A stretch of 64,000 bases of DNA from Serratia sp. AKBS12 (lineage in GTDB: Bacteria > Pseudomonadota > Gammaproteobacteria > Enterobacterales > Enterobacteriaceae), in the NCBI RefSeq assembly GCF_024793895.1, contig NZ_JANUSB010000009.1:124001-188000 (forward strand), given 5' to 3'. Positions 34,702 to 45,571 of this stretch are shown here, piece after piece. The notes under the pieces are model-generated. The model saw only the letters and a list, made by a program, of their open reading frames with translations. It searched no databases and had not been told where the DNA came from. Both the position numbers and the translations under genes were made by a program. The number at the start of each line of letters is the position of its first letter. The first letter of the stretch is position 1.

Positions 34702-37041
34702 ATGAAGCAAATCCGGGTATTGGCCCAGTACTACGTTGATCTGATGGTGAAGCTGGGGCTGGTGCGCTTCTCGCTGTTGCTGGCGTCGGCGTTGGTGGTG
34801 CTGGCGATGATCGTCCAGATGGCGGTGACCATGCTGCTGCGCGGCGAAGTTGAAAGCATCGACGTCGTGCGCTCGATCTTCTTCGGGCTGTTGATCACTC
34901 CCTGGGCGGTCTATTTTCTGTCGGTGGTGGTGGAACAGCTGGAGGAGTCACGCCAGCGGCTGGCACGGCTGGTGGACAAGCTGGAAGAGATGCGCCACCG
35001 CGATTTGCAATTGAATCAGCAACTGAAGGACAACATTACCCAGCTCAACCAGGAAATTGCCGATCGCATCAAGGCGGAAGAAGCGCGTTTGCAGGTAATG
35101 GACAAGCTGAAAGAAGAGATGGAACAACGCGAGCTGGCGCAGATAGAGCTGGGGCAACAGTCGGCGCTGCTGCGCTCCTTCCTCGATGCTTCACCGGATC
35201 TGGTTTACTACCGTAACGAAGACAAAGAATTTTCTGGCTGCAACCGTGCCATGGAACTGCTGACCGGCAAAAGCGAGAAACAGCTGATCGGCTTGACGCC
35301 ATATGATGTGTATGAGCGGGATATCGCCGACAAGGTGATCGAAACCGACGAAAAGGTATTCCGCCATAACGTCTCGCTGACCTATGAACAGTGGCTGGTG
35401 TACCCGGACGGTCGCAAAGCCTGTTTCGAACTGCGTAAGGTGCCGTTTTACGATCGGGTGGGCAAACGTCACGGGCTGATGGGCTTTGGACGCGATATAA
35501 CCGAGCGTAAGCGCTATCAGGACGCGTTGGAGAACGCCAGCAGGGATAAGACCACCTTTATCTCAACCATCAGTCACGAGCTTCGTACGCCGCTTAATGG
35601 CATTGTCGGCCTGAGTCGCATACTGCTCGATACCGAGCTCGACGATGAGCAGCTCAAATACCTGAAAACCATTCACGTCAGCGCTATCACCCTCGGCAAT
35701 ATCTTTAACGATATTATCGAAATGGACAAGCTGGAGCGTCGCAAGGTACAGCTAGATAATCAACCGGTTGATTTTACTGGCTTCCTTGCCGATCTGGAAA
35801 ACCTGTCCGGTTTGCTGGCCCAGCCGAAGGGCCTGCAATTTGTGCTGGACCCCCAGCAACCGCTGCCGCAGCAGGTGATTACCGACGGCACACGTCTGCG
35901 GCAAATCCTGTGGAATCTGATCGGCAACGCGGTGAAGTTCACTCAACAGGGGCAAATCGTGGTGCGCGTGCGTCGCGATGGGCAGGACAGGCTGGTTTTC
36001 GAGGTCGAAGACTCCGGCATGGGTATCCCACAGGACGAGCAGGACAAAATCTTCGCCATGTACTATCAGGTCAAAGACCAGCGCGGTGGGCGGCCGGCAA
36101 CCGGCACCGGCATCGGCCTGGCGGTTTCCAAGCGACTGGCACAGAGCATGGGCGGCGATATCACGGTGGACAGCCGTCCGGGTCACGGTTCTTGCTTTAC
36201 CCTGACGATTAAGGCGCCGGCGGTGCAACAGGAAGTCGCCGCCGCGCATACCGAGGAGCCGCTGCCGTTGCCGGCGTTGCATATCCTATTGGTTGAGGAC
36301 ATCGAGTTGAACGTGATTGTGGCGCGCTCGGTGTTGGAAAAACTGGGCAACAGCGTAGAGGTGGCAATGAACGGCGCGGAAGCGCTGGCGATGTTCGATC
36401 CTGACGAGTTCGATCTGGTATTGCTGGATATCCAGTTGCCAGACATGACCGGGCTGGATATCGCGCGCGAGCTGCATGAGCGCTATGCCGGCCAGACGCT
36501 GCCGCCGCTGATCGCGCTGACGGCCAACGTGCTGAAAGACAAAAAAGAGTACCTGGATGCGGGTATGGACGATGTGCTGAGCAAACCGCTCTCGGTACCG
36601 GCTCTGACCACGATGATCACCCGTTACTGGGGCCATCAACCTTCTCATGCGACAAAGAAAATGGAGCACAAAGCGATGCAGATTAATGAATCGTTACTGG
36701 ATACCGCCATGCTGGAACAATACATGGATCTGGTTGGGCCACAGCTGATACACCAAAGCCTGGAAATGTTCGAACAGATGATGCCAGGTTATCTGGCGCT
36801 GCTGGATTCCAACATGACCGCTCGCGATCAGAAAGGTATCGCCGAGGAAGGGCACAAGATCAAGGGCGCCGCCGGGTCGGTTGGATTGCGTCACCTGCAG
36901 CAACTGGCACAGCAAATCCAGACGCCAACGCTACCGGCATGGTGGGACAACGTACAGGACTGGGTCGACGAACTGAAACAGGAATGGCCTAACGACGTGG
37001 CGGTACTGCGCGCGTGGGTTGAGAACGCTGAAAAAAAATGA
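34702..37041 (+). CDS. arcB: Aerobic respiration control hybrid sensor kinase ArcB
   Basis: 779 aa. Two membrane helices (about residues 22-44 and 55-77), coiled-coil linker, PAS domain (about 150-270), histidine kinase with H292 in SHELRTPLN, ATPase motifs DSGMGIPQ and GTGIGLAV, receiver with D576 in LLDIQLPD, and C-terminal HPt with H718 in EGHKIKGAAGS. Senses quinone redox state and phosphorylates ArcA. Its last codons (GAA AAA AAA TGA) double, on the other strand, as the U-run of the ArcZ terminator. Confidence 0.98.
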   Translation: MKQIRVLAQYYVDLMVKLGLVRFSLLLASALVVLAMIVQMAVTMLLRGEVESIDVVRSIFFGLLITPWAVYFLSVVVEQLEESRQRLARLVDKLEEMRHRDLQLNQQLKDNITQLNQEIADRIKAEEARLQVMDKLKEEMEQRELAQIELGQQSALLRSFLDASPDLVYYRNEDKEFSGCNRAMELLTGKSEKQLIGLTPYDVYERDIADKVIETDEKVFRHNVSLTYEQWLVYPDGRKACFELRKVPFYDRVGKRHGLMGFGRDITERKRYQDALENASRDKTTFISTISHELRTPLNGIVGLSRILLDTELDDEQLKYLKTIHVSAITLGNIFNDIIEMDKLERRKVQLDNQPVDFTGFLADLENLSGLLAQPKGLQFVLDPQQPLPQQVITDGTRLRQILWNLIGNAVKFTQQGQIVVRVRRDGQDRLVFEVEDSGMGIPQDEQDKIFAMYYQVKDQRGGRPATGTGIGLAVSKRLAQSMGGDITVDSRPGHGSCFTLTIKAPAVQQEVAAAHTEEPLPLPALHILLVEDIELNVIVARSVLEKLGNSVEVAMNGAEALAMFDPDEFDLVLLDIQLPDMTGLDIARELHERYAGQTLPPLIALTANVLKDKKEYLDAGMDDVLSKPLSVPALTTMITRYWGHQPSHATKKMEHKAMQINESLLDTAMLEQYMDLVGPQLIHQSLEMFEQMMPGYLALLDSNMTARDQKGIAEEGHKIKGAAGSVGLRHLQQLAQQIQTPTLPAWWDNVQDWVDELKQEWPNDVAVLRAWVENAEKK

Positions 37042-37143
37042 CCCCGACCTAGGCCGGGGTGCGCGAATATTGCGCCAACACCAGGGAAATCGTGACCTGC
37101 GTATTGGTTTTCAGTGTTCTGGTCGAGCAGGTTGTAATAAATT
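37031..37143 (-). ncRNA. arcZ: Hfq-dependent small RNA ArcZ
   Basis: Read on the minus strand, 37091 to 37031 gives GATTTCCCTGGTGTTGGCGC, then a CGCGCACCCCGG hairpin and a run of eight T, matching the processed 3' part of E. coli ArcZ almost base for base. Position between arcB and elbB, antisense to both, is also the E. coli position. A TATGAT at 37151-37156 (minus) places the 5' end near 37143, for a primary transcript of about 113 nt; the 5' part is diverged. ArcZ activates rpoS translation and represses motility and other targets, and is repressed by ArcA under low oxygen. Confidence 0.9.
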
Positions 37144-37278
37144 CCTAAACATCATACAGCCAACAACATAGCAAATGTAAGCTTTCATGTTAGAAGATTC
37201 ATTAAAATGTGTGATGTAGATTAGTCTTTGTCAACTCAGAACGCAAACCCGTTGACAGTATTGATGAGGAGAAGGGTG

Positions 37279-37932
37279 ATGAAACAGGTCGGGGTGGTAC
37301 TGAGCGGTTGTGGGGTTTACGACGGTACGGAAATCCACGAAGCGGTGCTGACGCTGCTGGCATTGGACCGTGCGGGAGCGCAGGCGGTGTGCTTTGCTCC
37401 GGATAAGCCACAACTGCATGTAATTAATCATTTATCTGGCGATGAAGTCAGCGAGCAGCGTAACGTGTTGGTTGAGTCTGCCCGTATCGCGCGCGGAAAG
37501 ATACAGCCGCTTTCTGCGGCTGACGCAGCGCAGCTGGATGCGTTGATCGTGCCGGGTGGGTTTGGCGCGGCCAAGAACCTCAGCAGCTTTGCGGCGCAAG
37601 GGCAGGAGTGCGACGTCGACATAGATTTGGCAAATCTTACACGGCAAATGCATAAGGCAAATAAACCAATTGGTTTTATGTGTATTTCGCCAGCGCTGCT
37701 GCCGAAAATACTGGATCAGCAGGTGCGTCTGACCATTGGTAACGATCCCGATCTGGGTGAGGTTATTGATGCCATGGGCGGTGAGCCGGTGATTTGTCCG
37801 GTTGATGACATTGTGGTCGATATTGAAAACAAAGTGGTGACCACACCGGCATACATGTTGGCGCAATCGATCGCCGAAGCGGCAAGCGGTATTGATAAGC
37901 TGGTTTCACGAGTGCTGGAACTGAGCGAATGA
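37279..37932 (+). CDS. elbB: Isoprenoid biosynthesis glyoxalase ElbB
   Basis: 217 aa from [12 protein letters not shown] with AGGAGAAGGG before it. DJ-1/PfpI superfamily; the nucleophile-elbow cysteine is in [11 protein letters not shown], with the [10 protein letters not shown] loop nearby. E. coli ElbB shows glyoxalase activity and was linked genetically to isoprenoid yield. Overlaps mtgA by 4 bp (ATGA), so the two are co-translated. Confidence 0.94.
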   Translation: MKQVGVVLSGCGVYDGTEIHEAVLTLLALDRAGAQAVCFAPDKPQLHVINHLSGDEVSEQRNVLVESARIARGKIQPLSAADAAQLDALIVPGGFGAAKNLSSFAAQGQECDVDIDLANLTRQMHKANKPIGFMCISPALLPKILDQQVRLTIGNDPDLGEVIDAMGGEPVICPVDDIVVDIENKVVTTPAYMLAQSIAEAASGIDKLVSRVLELSE

Positions 37933-38660
37933 GAAAATCGGGGCGTAAATCGCCTTTTCTCCTGCCATGGCTTTGGTTCAAGCGCAGCGTGCTTGCCGTT
38001 ATCGGCCTGTGGCTGGCGGGGATCGTGTTGTTTGCCTTTCTACCGGTGCCGTTTTCTGCGGTGATGGTGGAACGGCAGATCGGTGCCTGGCTGCAGGGGG
38101 ATTTCGGTTATGTCGCGCATTCCGATTGGGTATCGATGGACGCCATCTCGCCCAATATGGCGCTGGCGGTGATGGCGGCGGAAGATCAGAAGTTTCCCGC
38201 GCATTGGGGCTTCGATGTGGCTGCCATTGAAAAAGCGCTCGATCACAACGAGCGGCGTCCGGCGCGCATTCGCGGCGCCTCGACGCTGTCGCAGCAAACC
38301 GCCAAAAACCTGTTCCTGTGGGACGGCCGCAGTTGGTTGCGCAAGGGCCTGGAGGCCGGCCTGACCGGCGGTATCGAACTGGTCTGGACCAAGCGGCGCA
38401 TTTTGACGGTGTATCTCAACATTGTCGAACTGGGGGATGGCGTTTTTGGTGTGGAAGAAGCGTCGCAGCGTTATTTCAACAAGCCGGCCAAGCGTCTTAG
38501 CGCATCGGAGGCCGCGTTACTGGCGGCAGTGTTGCCAAACCCGCATCGCTTTAAAGCCGATGCACCCTCCGGTTACGTAATACAACGTCAGCAGTGGATT
38601 TTGCGTCAGATGCGCCAACTGGGCGGCGAAGGATTTTTAAAAGCCAACGGGTTGGACTGA
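37929..38660 (+). CDS. mtgA: Monofunctional biosynthetic peptidoglycan transglycosylase MtgA
   Basis: 243 aa GT51 enzyme with one N-terminal membrane helix (about residues 17-38). Signature motifs: [12 protein letters not shown] with catalytic Glu, [17 protein letters not shown], and [25 protein letters not shown]. Polymerises lipid II glycan strands without a transpeptidase domain. Follows elbB in an operon; ends at a hairpin shared with dolP. Confidence 0.96.
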   Translation: MRKSGRKSPFLLPWLWFKRSVLAVIGLWLAGIVLFAFLPVPFSAVMVERQIGAWLQGDFGYVAHSDWVSMDAISPNMALAVMAAEDQKFPAHWGFDVAAIEKALDHNERRPARIRGASTLSQQTAKNLFLWDGRSWLRKGLEAGLTGGIELVWTKRRILTVYLNIVELGDGVFGVEEASQRYFNKPAKRLSASEAALLAAVLPNPHRFKADAPSGYVIQRQQWILRQMRQLGGEGFLKANGLD

Positions 38661-38670
38661 GCAGGGGATT

Positions 38671-38696
38671 GGGGCGAAGCAACGGCGCTTCGCCCC
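38671..38696. terminator. Hairpin between convergent mtgA and dolP
   Basis: GGGGCGAAGC (38671-38680) pairs perfectly with GCTTCGCCCC (38687-38696), 6-nt loop. No long U-run on either side, but placement between convergent stops suggests bidirectional termination. Confidence 0.6.
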
Positions 38697-38703
38697 GGTC
38701 AGA

Positions 38704-39279
38704 TTACTTCAGGTAGGTAAACGCGGTAGTGACGTGTTTAACGCCGCTGACCTGGCTGGCGATTTGTGCCGCCGATTTGCCTTCCTGTTCGGTGACCAGA
38801 CCGAGCAGGAACACTTCGCCATTCTCAGTGGTCACTTTCACGTTCGACGATTTCACCGTATCGCTGGTGAGGATCTGCGAACGCACCTTGGTGGTGATCC
38901 AGGTATCCATCGACGCGGTGCTGAGGCTGACCGGCGTACCCTGACGGATTTCGCTGTACACCTCTGCCGCTCCTTCAACGCCGAGAGCGATCTGTTTGGC
39001 GCGGCTGGCCAGATCGGTGTTTGGCGCCTGCCCGGTCAACAGCACTTTACCCTGATAGGCGGTGGCAACGACGCGCGCGTCCTTTTTCAGTTGCTGATCC
39101 TTACTCAAGGCGTTTTCAACCCGGGCTTCCAATGTGCCGTCGTCGACCTGAGTGCCAATAGTTCGTGGATCGGTAGCGGTCTTGGTGGCGACAGCCGCGC
39201 TGCCGACCACCACTGCCGGCACACAACCCTGTAGCAACAGCGCGCCGAGCAGTACGGCATAGATGGATCGAAGTTTCAT
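38704..39279 (-). CDS. dolP: Outer-membrane lipoprotein DolP (BON domains)
   Basis: 191 aa (formerly YraP). Lipoprotein signal ending in the lipobox LLQGC with Cys19, then two BON domains (about residues 46-115 and 125-191). In E. coli it sits at division sites, binds anionic lipid and supports BAM function and envelope integrity. Sigma-E regulated in E. coli. Lies 31 bp downstream of diaA, the usual diaA-dolP pairing. Confidence 0.96.
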   Translation of the reverse strand: MKLRSIYAVLLGALLLQGCVPAVVVGSAAVATKTATDPRTIGTQVDDGTLEARVENALSKDQQLKKDARVVATAYQGKVLLTGQAPNTDLASRAKQIALGVEGAAEVYSEIRQGTPVSLSTASMDTWITTKVRSQILTSDTVKSSNVKVTTENGEVFLLGLVTEQEGKSAAQIASQVSGVKHVTTAFTYLK

Positions 39280-39310
39280 TCTAACTCCTAGCGCCTATTT
39301 CATTAGGCTA

Positions 39311-39901
39311 TTAATCGTCCTGGTGGGGAAACAGCGTATTATCAATCAGGTCGCATAGGCAATTTACCGTCAGCATATGCATTTCCTGAATACGTGAGCT
39401 ACGGTGTGATGGGATACGGATTTCTACATCCTGCTGGCCGAGCAATCCGGCCAGTTCCCCGCCGTCGTAACCCGTAAGCGCCACGATGGTCATATCTCGC
39501 GTTACCGCAGCTTCGACCGCTTTCACAATATCACGGCTATTGCCGCGGGTGGAGATGGCCAGCAATACATCGCCAGCATGGCCAAGCGCGCGCACCTGCT
39601 TGGCATACACTTCATCATGCAGCCGATCGTTGCTGATGGCGGTCAACACGACATTATCAGCATTGAGCGCAATCGCCGGCAGACTTGGGCGCTCGGTTTC
39701 AAAGCGGTTTATCATGCTGGCAGCGAAGTGCTGCGCATTGGCCGCCGAGGTGCCATTGCCGCAGCACAGAATTTTATTGCCGTTCAACAGCGATTGGACC
39801 AGGGTCATGGCAGCGCGGGATATGGCATCCGGCAAGGCTTCCGCTGCCGCAATCTGAGTTTGGATACTTTCGGTAAAACAAGCTTTGATTCTATCCAGCA
39901 C
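39311..39901 (-). CDS. diaA: DnaA initiator-associating protein DiaA
   Basis: 196 aa SIS-domain protein with a GTG start. Motifs [17 protein letters not shown] and [14 protein letters not shown] mark the SIS fold. The homotetramer binds several DnaA molecules and promotes open-complex formation at oriC. Sequence is nearly identical to the E. coli protein from residue 4. Part of the lpoA-yraN-diaA-dolP group. Confidence 0.97.
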   Translation of the reverse strand: MLDRIKACFTESIQTQIAAAEALPDAISRAAMTLVQSLLNGNKILCCGNGTSAANAQHFAASMINRFETERPSLPAIALNADNVVLTAISNDRLHDEVYAKQVRALGHAGDVLLAISTRGNSRDIVKAVEAAVTRDMTIVALTGYDGGELAGLLGQQDVEIRIPSHRSSRIQEMHMLTVNCLCDLIDNTLFPHQDD

Positions 39902-39946
39902 GTTGTATTAATCCACTAAGTCAAAGGGCGGCTTGCACCGCCAACG

Positions 39947-40339
39947 TTAATCCGCATTGAAGGCGTTGGGTATCCATTCTACCTGGCTACCGGTAAAGGC
40001 CAAAACGTCAAAACGGCACGGCGAGGTATCGAAACTGGCGCCACGTGCGGCCAGCCAGACGGCGGCGGCGTGCAGCAAACGCTGCTGTTTGCGGTAAGTC
40101 ACGCTGGCAGCGGCACCGCCAAAGGCGGCGTTACGCCGATAGCGCACTTCAACGAACACCCAGGTTTGCCCATCGCGCATGATCAGATCAAGCTCGCCGC
40201 CGCGCACCGTCACATTGGCGGCGACAAAAACCAGCCCGGCGCGTTCCAGATGGCGGCGGGCCTGTAACTCATAGCCCGCCCCCGTGGCGCGCCGACTCAG
40301 GAGGCCGGAACGACCTGTCCCTGACGGTATTGCAGCCAA
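39947..40339 (-). CDS. yraN: UPF0102 family endonuclease-like protein YraN
   Basis: 130 aa, starting at TTG 40339 behind AGGAA; this gives the MAAIPSGTG start that parallels E. coli YraN. It overlaps the end of lpoA by 43 bp. Endonuclease-like fold with [22 protein letters not shown], the GE...D...EVR metal-site arrangement of Holliday-junction resolvase-like nucleases. No biochemical role is firmly known. Confidence 0.92.
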   Translation of the reverse strand: MAAIPSGTGRSGLLSRRATGAGYELQARRHLERAGLVFVAANVTVRGGELDLIMRDGQTWVFVEVRYRRNAAFGGAAASVTYRKQQRLLHAAAVWLAARGASFDTSPCRFDVLAFTGSQVEWIPNAFNAD

Positions 40340-42324
40340 GGCAGTTTCCTGTTGATCACACAGTTGGCAGAGGAGGTCAGCATGCCGGTGGTGCCGGACA
40401 CCTGGAAGCCGGGCAGTTGACGCATTTCAGAGAAATGATTGGCCAATTGCCAGGCGTCCATCCCCATGGCATACAACCGCACCAGGGAATAGTCGTTATG
40501 GAATCTGGCGCTGGCCTGTTGCATCAACTGCGGGTTGGCCCCGGCCAGCAGCGGAATGTCGCTGAACTGCAGGCCTTCCATTTCCAGGCGGAAATCCGGG
40601 CCGGCGCCGGCCTGATAGCTGCGTGAGCTGGCGTACATCGCCGGTTTGCTGCGCGAGCTGGTGGTCATGTCGATCATCGGTTTGATCAGCGTCAGCTGCG
40701 ACTGGCTGGCGACGATATAAACCGCATCAACGCTGCCGCCGGTAGCGGCCGGAATGTCGCTCGGCGGTGCTGGAATGGTCAGTCCGGCAATGGTGACCGA
40801 CTGGGCCGCAGGTGCGCTGGCGGCGACAGGCGTGCCGGTCATGCGAATGCCGCCGGAATTGACCATCTGACGCAGCTCACCGGTAGAGCCCAATCCCTGC
40901 TGCAGCACGGTTTGGCCGCCCAGCTTCTGCCATTCGGCGGCAAAGGCATTGGCGACGCGTTGGCCGAAGGCACCGCGTGGCACCAGCAGCAACGGCTGGC
41001 GTTTTTGCTGTTCCCAGATATGATTGGCGGCGTCGCGTGCTTCATCTTCCGGTGACAGGGCAAAATAACAGATGTTTGGATTGTCTTTTGGCGTTTCCGG
41101 CTGGTTGAGCGCCAGCACGTTCAGCGTGGTCGATGTGCTGGACAGCTGGTCGACGTTGTTTTTCAACAGCGGGCCGACCACCAGTGTGGCGCCGTCCTGC
41201 TGCGCCTGGGTCAGCAGTGCGCTCAGCGGCTGGCTAGAGGTGTCATACACCTTCACCTGGGCATTGGCGGCCTGTGGCGGAGTGATAGGCGCTGGCGCGG
41301 CTTCGGCAGGCTGTGCCGAGGTCACAGGTGCCGGCTGTTCGGTCGGTGCCGAGGTGCTTACCGCACCATTGGCGTTAGGATCGGTCGACGCCGCCTGCGG
41401 TGCCGTGACCGGCTGGTCCGGGTTATTGACCGGCGGCTGCGGTTGCACTGGCGCATTGACTGCCGTGCCGTTTTTCGCCGCTTCAAAGCCTTGCTGAATA
41501 GCGTCGGCGAACACTTTCGCCTGGCCGTTCAACGGCAACAGCAGGGCGATTTTAGCGGTCGACGCCTGGGTGAAGTTCAGCACTTGGTTCAGTTGGGTTG
41601 GCAGATTTTTGGCTGCCGGATTCTGCGGGTAGCGGTTCTGCCAGTCTTTGATACCGGCTTTCAGCATGTCCGGATCCTGGCGGTTTTCGTGATAGACCCG
41701 CAGCAGATCCAGCCAGCCTTGCAGAACATTTTCATCGGCGTTGATCACCAGGCTGTTCATATCCTGCGGCGTCAACCCCAGCAACGCTTGCCAGGTTTTG
41801 TCCAGGTTGTCCTGATGTGCCTGGTCGTTGAGCAGCGGCTCTTGCGCGATGTAGGCGCGGATCAGCGGCAGCGAGGCCTTGCCCTGATTGGCGGCGATCT
41901 GCGCCTGATAGAAGCGTACGCGCTGGTTAGGCGACAGCGAAGCGTTGTCGATACGGCTCAGGGTGCTGCGCGCGGCGCTGACATTCTTGCCGGCGATTTG
42001 CAGTTCGGCGGTCAACAGCTGACGTTCAAGCTGCTGAACGCTGCTGAGGTTTTGCGGCAGCGTGCTCAGTTGCTGATTGGCCTGCGGCAGTTTTCCTTCA
42101 CGCAACAATGCGCGAATAGCAAGTAATTGCCAGTCAGCCTTGTTATCATCGCTGCTCTGCTGCCACTGTTGCAGATAGTAATCGGAGCTGGCGCTCGCCT
42201 CGTCCTGGATATTGGCGGGCGGAGTTTGCGGGGCCTGGCTCGGACAGCCTGCGAGAAGGAAGGCTGCCACTACAACAGGCATAAAACGCCCTGCTTTGGT
42301 ACGAACGAATGTTGAGGAAAGCAT
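40297..42324 (-). CDS. lpoA: Penicillin-binding protein activator LpoA
   Basis: 675 aa from [10 protein letters not shown]. Lipobox LLAGC (Cys about residue 27). N-terminal TPR-like helical domain (to about residue 250) and a C-terminal periplasmic-binding-like domain. Between them a long proline/alanine/glutamine-rich segment (about residues 300-360) is longer than in many relatives. Outer-membrane lipoprotein that crosses the periplasm to stimulate PBP1A. Divergent from rsmI with a 62-bp gap, as in E. coli. Confidence 0.96.
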   Translation of the reverse strand: MLSSTFVRTKAGRFMPVVVAAFLLAGCPSQAPQTPPANIQDEASASSDYYLQQWQQSSDDNKADWQLLAIRALLREGKLPQANQQLSTLPQNLSSVQQLERQLLTAELQIAGKNVSAARSTLSRIDNASLSPNQRVRFYQAQIAANQGKASLPLIRAYIAQEPLLNDQAHQDNLDKTWQALLGLTPQDMNSLVINADENVLQGWLDLLRVYHENRQDPDMLKAGIKDWQNRYPQNPAAKNLPTQLNQVLNFTQASTAKIALLLPLNGQAKVFADAIQQGFEAAKNGTAVNAPVQPQPPVNNPDQPVTAPQAASTDPNANGAVSTSAPTEQPAPVTSAQPAEAAPAPITPPQAANAQVKVYDTSSQPLSALLTQAQQDGATLVVGPLLKNNVDQLSSTSTTLNVLALNQPETPKDNPNICYFALSPEDEARDAANHIWEQQKRQPLLLVPRGAFGQRVANAFAAEWQKLGGQTVLQQGLGSTGELRQMVNSGGIRMTGTPVAASAPAAQSVTIAGLTIPAPPSDIPAATGGSVDAVYIVASQSQLTLIKPMIDMTTSSRSKPAMYASSRSYQAGAGPDFRLEMEGLQFSDIPLLAGANPQLMQQASARFHNDYSLVRLYAMGMDAWQLANHFSEMRQLPGFQVSGTTGMLTSSANCVINRKLPWLQYRQGQVVPAS

Positions 42325-42386
42325 ACTGTATCCAGTGATGTTTTTTTCAAGATGCTCAATATTAAATCGGCAACCCGGATGAAACA

Positions 42387-43250
42387 ATGAATCAACACCA
42401 ACAATCAGTCATTTCTGCATCAACGCTGTACGTGGTGCCCACTCCCATCGGCAATTTGGGCGATATCACCCACCGAGCGTTAGAGGTGCTGAAGAGCGTT
42501 GATCTGATCGCGGCGGAAGACACGCGTCATACCGGGTTGTTGTTGCAACACTTCGCCATCAATGCGCGACTGTTTGCCCTGCACGACCATAATGAACAGC
42601 AAAAGGCGGATCAACTGCTGGCGAAACTGCAGGAAGGCCAGAGCATTGCGCTGGTTTCCGATGCTGGAACGCCGCTGATTAACGATCCCGGTTATCACCT
42701 GGTGCGCCGCTGCCGCGAAGCGGGCGTGCGCGTGGTGCCATTACCGGGCGCCTGCGCGGCGACTACGGCGCTGTGCGCGGCCGGCGTCGCTTCAGACCGC
42801 TTCTGCTACGAAGGGTTCCTGCCGGCGAAAACCAAAGGACGCAAGGATACCCTGCTGGCGCTGGCAGAGGAACCGCGTACGTTGATTTTCTATGAGTCGA
42901 CTCACCGCCTGCTGGAAAGTTTACAGGACATGGTCACGGTATGGGGGCCGGAGCGCTACGTGGTGCTGGCACGTGAACTGACCAAAACCTGGGAATCAAT
43001 TCATGGCGCGCCGGTTGGCGAACTGCTGGCCTGGGTGCAGGAAGATGAGGTGCGTCGCCGTGGGGAAATGGTGCTGATCGTCGAAGGCCACAAGCAGCAG
43101 GATGACGCCCTGCCGCCGGAAGCGCTGCGTACGCTGGCGTTGCTGCAACAAGAGCTGCCGCTCAAGAAGGCGGCGGCGTTGACGGCGGAAATCCACGGCG
43201 TGAAGAAAAATGCCCTGTATAAGCACGCTTTAGAGCAACAACAGCCGTAA
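42387..43250 (+). CDS. rsmI: 16S rRNA (cytidine 1402-2'-O)-methyltransferase RsmI
   Basis: 287 aa tetrapyrrole-methylase-fold SAM enzyme. Motifs: [43 protein letters not shown] and [11 protein letters not shown]. Modifies C1402 in the 30S decoding centre together with RsmH. Start chosen at MNQHQQSV; the rnpB promoter begins 5 bp after its stop. Confidence 0.97.
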   Translation: MNQHQQSVISASTLYVVPTPIGNLGDITHRALEVLKSVDLIAAEDTRHTGLLLQHFAINARLFALHDHNEQQKADQLLAKLQEGQSIALVSDAGTPLINDPGYHLVRRCREAGVRVVPLPGACAATTALCAAGVASDRFCYEGFLPAKTKGRKDTLLALAEEPRTLIFYESTHRLLESLQDMVTVWGPERYVVLARELTKTWESIHGAPVGELLAWVQEDEVRRRGEMVLIVEGHKQQDDALPPEALRTLALLQQELPLKKAAALTAEIHGVKKNALYKHALEQQQP

Positions 43251-43255
43251 AGCGG

Positions 43256-43284
43256 TTGACCTGTCGCCAGCGCAACGCTACTAT
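43256..43284 (+). promoter_or_regulatory. rnpB promoter
   Basis: TTGACC (43256-43261), exactly 17 bp spacing, TACTAT (43279-43284), then a G+C-rich discriminator CCGCGCC to the RNA 5' end at 43292. GC-rich discriminators are typical of promoters under stringent control. Confidence 0.85.
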
Positions 43285-43291
43285 CCGCGCC

Positions 43292-43669
<378 letters not shown>

Positions 43670-43675
43670 ATCAAT

Positions 43676-43710
43676 AACCCCGCGTAGCGTCTGCTGCGCG
43701 GGGTTTTTCT
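43676..43710 (+). terminator. Intrinsic terminator of rnpB
   Basis: AACCCCGCG (43676-43684) pairs with CGCGGGGTT (43697-43705), extended by an inner AGC/GCT, then a T-run (TTTTTCTTTTT). Confidence 0.93.
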
Positions 43711-43756
43711 TTTTGCGCCACCGGAATCCCGCATGCTGCCGGGGCTGGCGCTGCTC

Positions 43757-44452
43757 TTATATCGGCAAATCAATCAGCAATGCACGCAGTGGGGTAGCGG
43801 CACGCAGCGTCAGGCGATGCTCATCGTGAATGAATGCGCCGTCGCCGCAGGTCAACTGCTGCGTCGTGTCGCCGAGGGCGGTCAACGAGCCGTGGATCGA
43901 CTGTAAATAGGCGCGTGGCCCGCGCAGCGCCAGCGTTTGCTCCTCGCCCGGCTGCAGATCGAGGTGGTGGATCCACACTTGCTGGCGCAACTGCAGGCTG
44001 TCGTGCTCACCGTCCGGCGAGGCCAGCAGAGTATGCGCCTGCGCTGGCAACGTCAGGCGCTGTTCGCGTTTGCTGCTGCGCTCCGGGCAGGCATCCAGCC
44101 ACAGCTGGAGGCGCGTCAGCGGGGTGGTGGCGCTGATATTCTGCTCGCTGTAGCTGAGCCCCTGCTGGGTCGCCAGCAGCAAAGCGTCACCGGCTGCCGC
44201 ATGCAGGGTATTACCGTCGCTGTCGCGGTATTGCGCTTCGCCTTGCAGGATCAGGTTCAGGATGTCGACGTTGGGATAAGTGCGCGGTTGAAACGACGCG
44301 CCTGGTGCCAGCACTTCCTGATTCAGTACCCGCAATGAGGCATAGCCCATCAGTTTCGGATCAAAATAATGGCCGAAGGAAAAGGTATAGCGAGCCTGCA
44401 GCCAACCAAAGTCAGCTTGCCCGCATTGTTCTGCTGTTCTGCATGTAATCAT
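43757..44452 (-). CDS. yhaK: Pirin family protein YhaK
   Basis: 231 aa from MITCRTAEQCGQ; a longer upstream frame is out of family. Bicupin pirin-type protein: FGHYFDPKLMGYASLRVLN, PHVD-like segment TYPNVDILNLIL and GDALLLATQQGLSYSE. E. coli YhaK is reported as a redox-sensitive pirin. Divergent from the LysR gene yhaJ, the E. coli neighbour too, which suggests YhaJ controls it. Confidence 0.92.
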   Translation of the reverse strand: MITCRTAEQCGQADFGWLQARYTFSFGHYFDPKLMGYASLRVLNQEVLAPGASFQPRTYPNVDILNLILQGEAQYRDSDGNTLHAAAGDALLLATQQGLSYSEQNISATTPLTRLQLWLDACPERSSKREQRLTLPAQAHTLLASPDGEHDSLQLRQQVWIHHLDLQPGEEQTLALRGPRAYLQSIHGSLTALGDTTQQLTCGDGAFIHDEHRLTLRAATPLRALLIDLPI

Positions 44453-44669
44453 GGCAATCGGCTCTCTAAGAGGGTTTCCGAATACTTCACGCGCCAGGCT
44501 GCCAAGCGGTTTGGCCAGCGTACGGGGTATCCCGTCACCGGCGCGAACCACGGCGACTGCCAGAGAAACCGCGGAAAGTATGTTTGATATAAATGGTAAG
44601 CATCTGGACGACGGATTGTTAGCCAGTTAATCTGGTCGGCATATTCAAATTTCCTGACAGAGAGAAGCG

Positions 44670-45566
44670 ATGGCCAGAGATCGGGCGTTAACGCTTGAGG
44701 CGTTACGGGTAATGGATGCGATTGATCGGCGTGGCAGTTTCGCGGCGGCGGCCGATGAATTGGGGCGAGTGCCGTCGGCGCTCAGCTATACCATGCAAAA
44801 ACTGGAAGAAGAGCTGGACGTGGTGCTGTTTGACCGCTCCGGTCACCGTACCAAATTTACCAACGTCGGACGCATGCTATTGGAACGCGGTCGGGTGCTG
44901 CTGGAGGCGGCAGACAAACTGACCACCGATGCCGAAGCGCTGGCGCGCGGCTGGGAAACCCATCTGACCATCGTCAGCGAGGCGTTGTCGCCGCCGAGCC
45001 TGTTGTTTCCGCTGGTTGACAAGCTGGCGTTGAAAGCCAATACCCAGGTGTCGATTTTTACCGAGGTGCTGGCTGGTGCCTGGGAGCGACTGGAGCAGGG
45101 GCGTGCGGATATCGTTATTGCACCAGACATGCATTTTCGCGCTTCGTCGGAGATCAACACCCGCAAGCTGTACAAGGTAATGAGCGTTTACGTCGCCGCG
45201 CCGGACCACCCGATTCACCTGGAACCGGAGCCGCTGTCGGAAACCACTCGGGTCAAATATCGCGGCATCGCGGTGGCGGACACCGCGCGTGAGCGGCCGG
45301 TACTTACCGTGCAGTTGCTGGACAAACAGCAGCGTCTGACCGTCAGTACCATTGAAGATAAACGGCTGGCGCTGCTGGCGGGATTGGGGGTCGCCACCAT
45401 GCCATACCCGATGGTGGAACAGGATATTGCCGCCGGGCGCCTGCGGGTGGTGGGGCCGGAGTACAGCCGCGAGGCGGATATCATCATGGCCTGGCGGCGT
45501 GACAGCATGGGCGAGGCCAAGGCCTGGTTCCTGCGTGAAATACCGCGCCTGTTTATCCAGCGCTAA
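44670..45566 (+). CDS. yhaJ: LysR-type transcriptional regulator YhaJ
   Basis: 298 aa. N-terminal winged HTH (residues 6-65: LEALRVMDAIDRRGSFAAAADELG, SALSYTMQKLEEELDVVLFDR) and LysR effector domain. E. coli YhaJ is linked to sensing aromatic compounds and to expression of the yqjF/yhaK-type genes. Here yhaK and yqjF lie on either side, so the same control is plausible. Ends at a terminator shared with yqjG. Confidence 0.9.
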   Translation: MARDRALTLEALRVMDAIDRRGSFAAAADELGRVPSALSYTMQKLEEELDVVLFDRSGHRTKFTNVGRMLLERGRVLLEAADKLTTDAEALARGWETHLTIVSEALSPPSLLFPLVDKLALKANTQVSIFTEVLAGAWERLEQGRADIVIAPDMHFRASSEINTRKLYKVMSVYVAAPDHPIHLEPEPLSETTRVKYRGIAVADTARERPVLTVQLLDKQQRLTVSTIEDKRLALLAGLGVATMPYPMVEQDIAAGRLRVVGPEYSREADIIMAWRRDSMGEAKAWFLREIPRLFIQR

Positions 45567-45571
45567 ACAAT

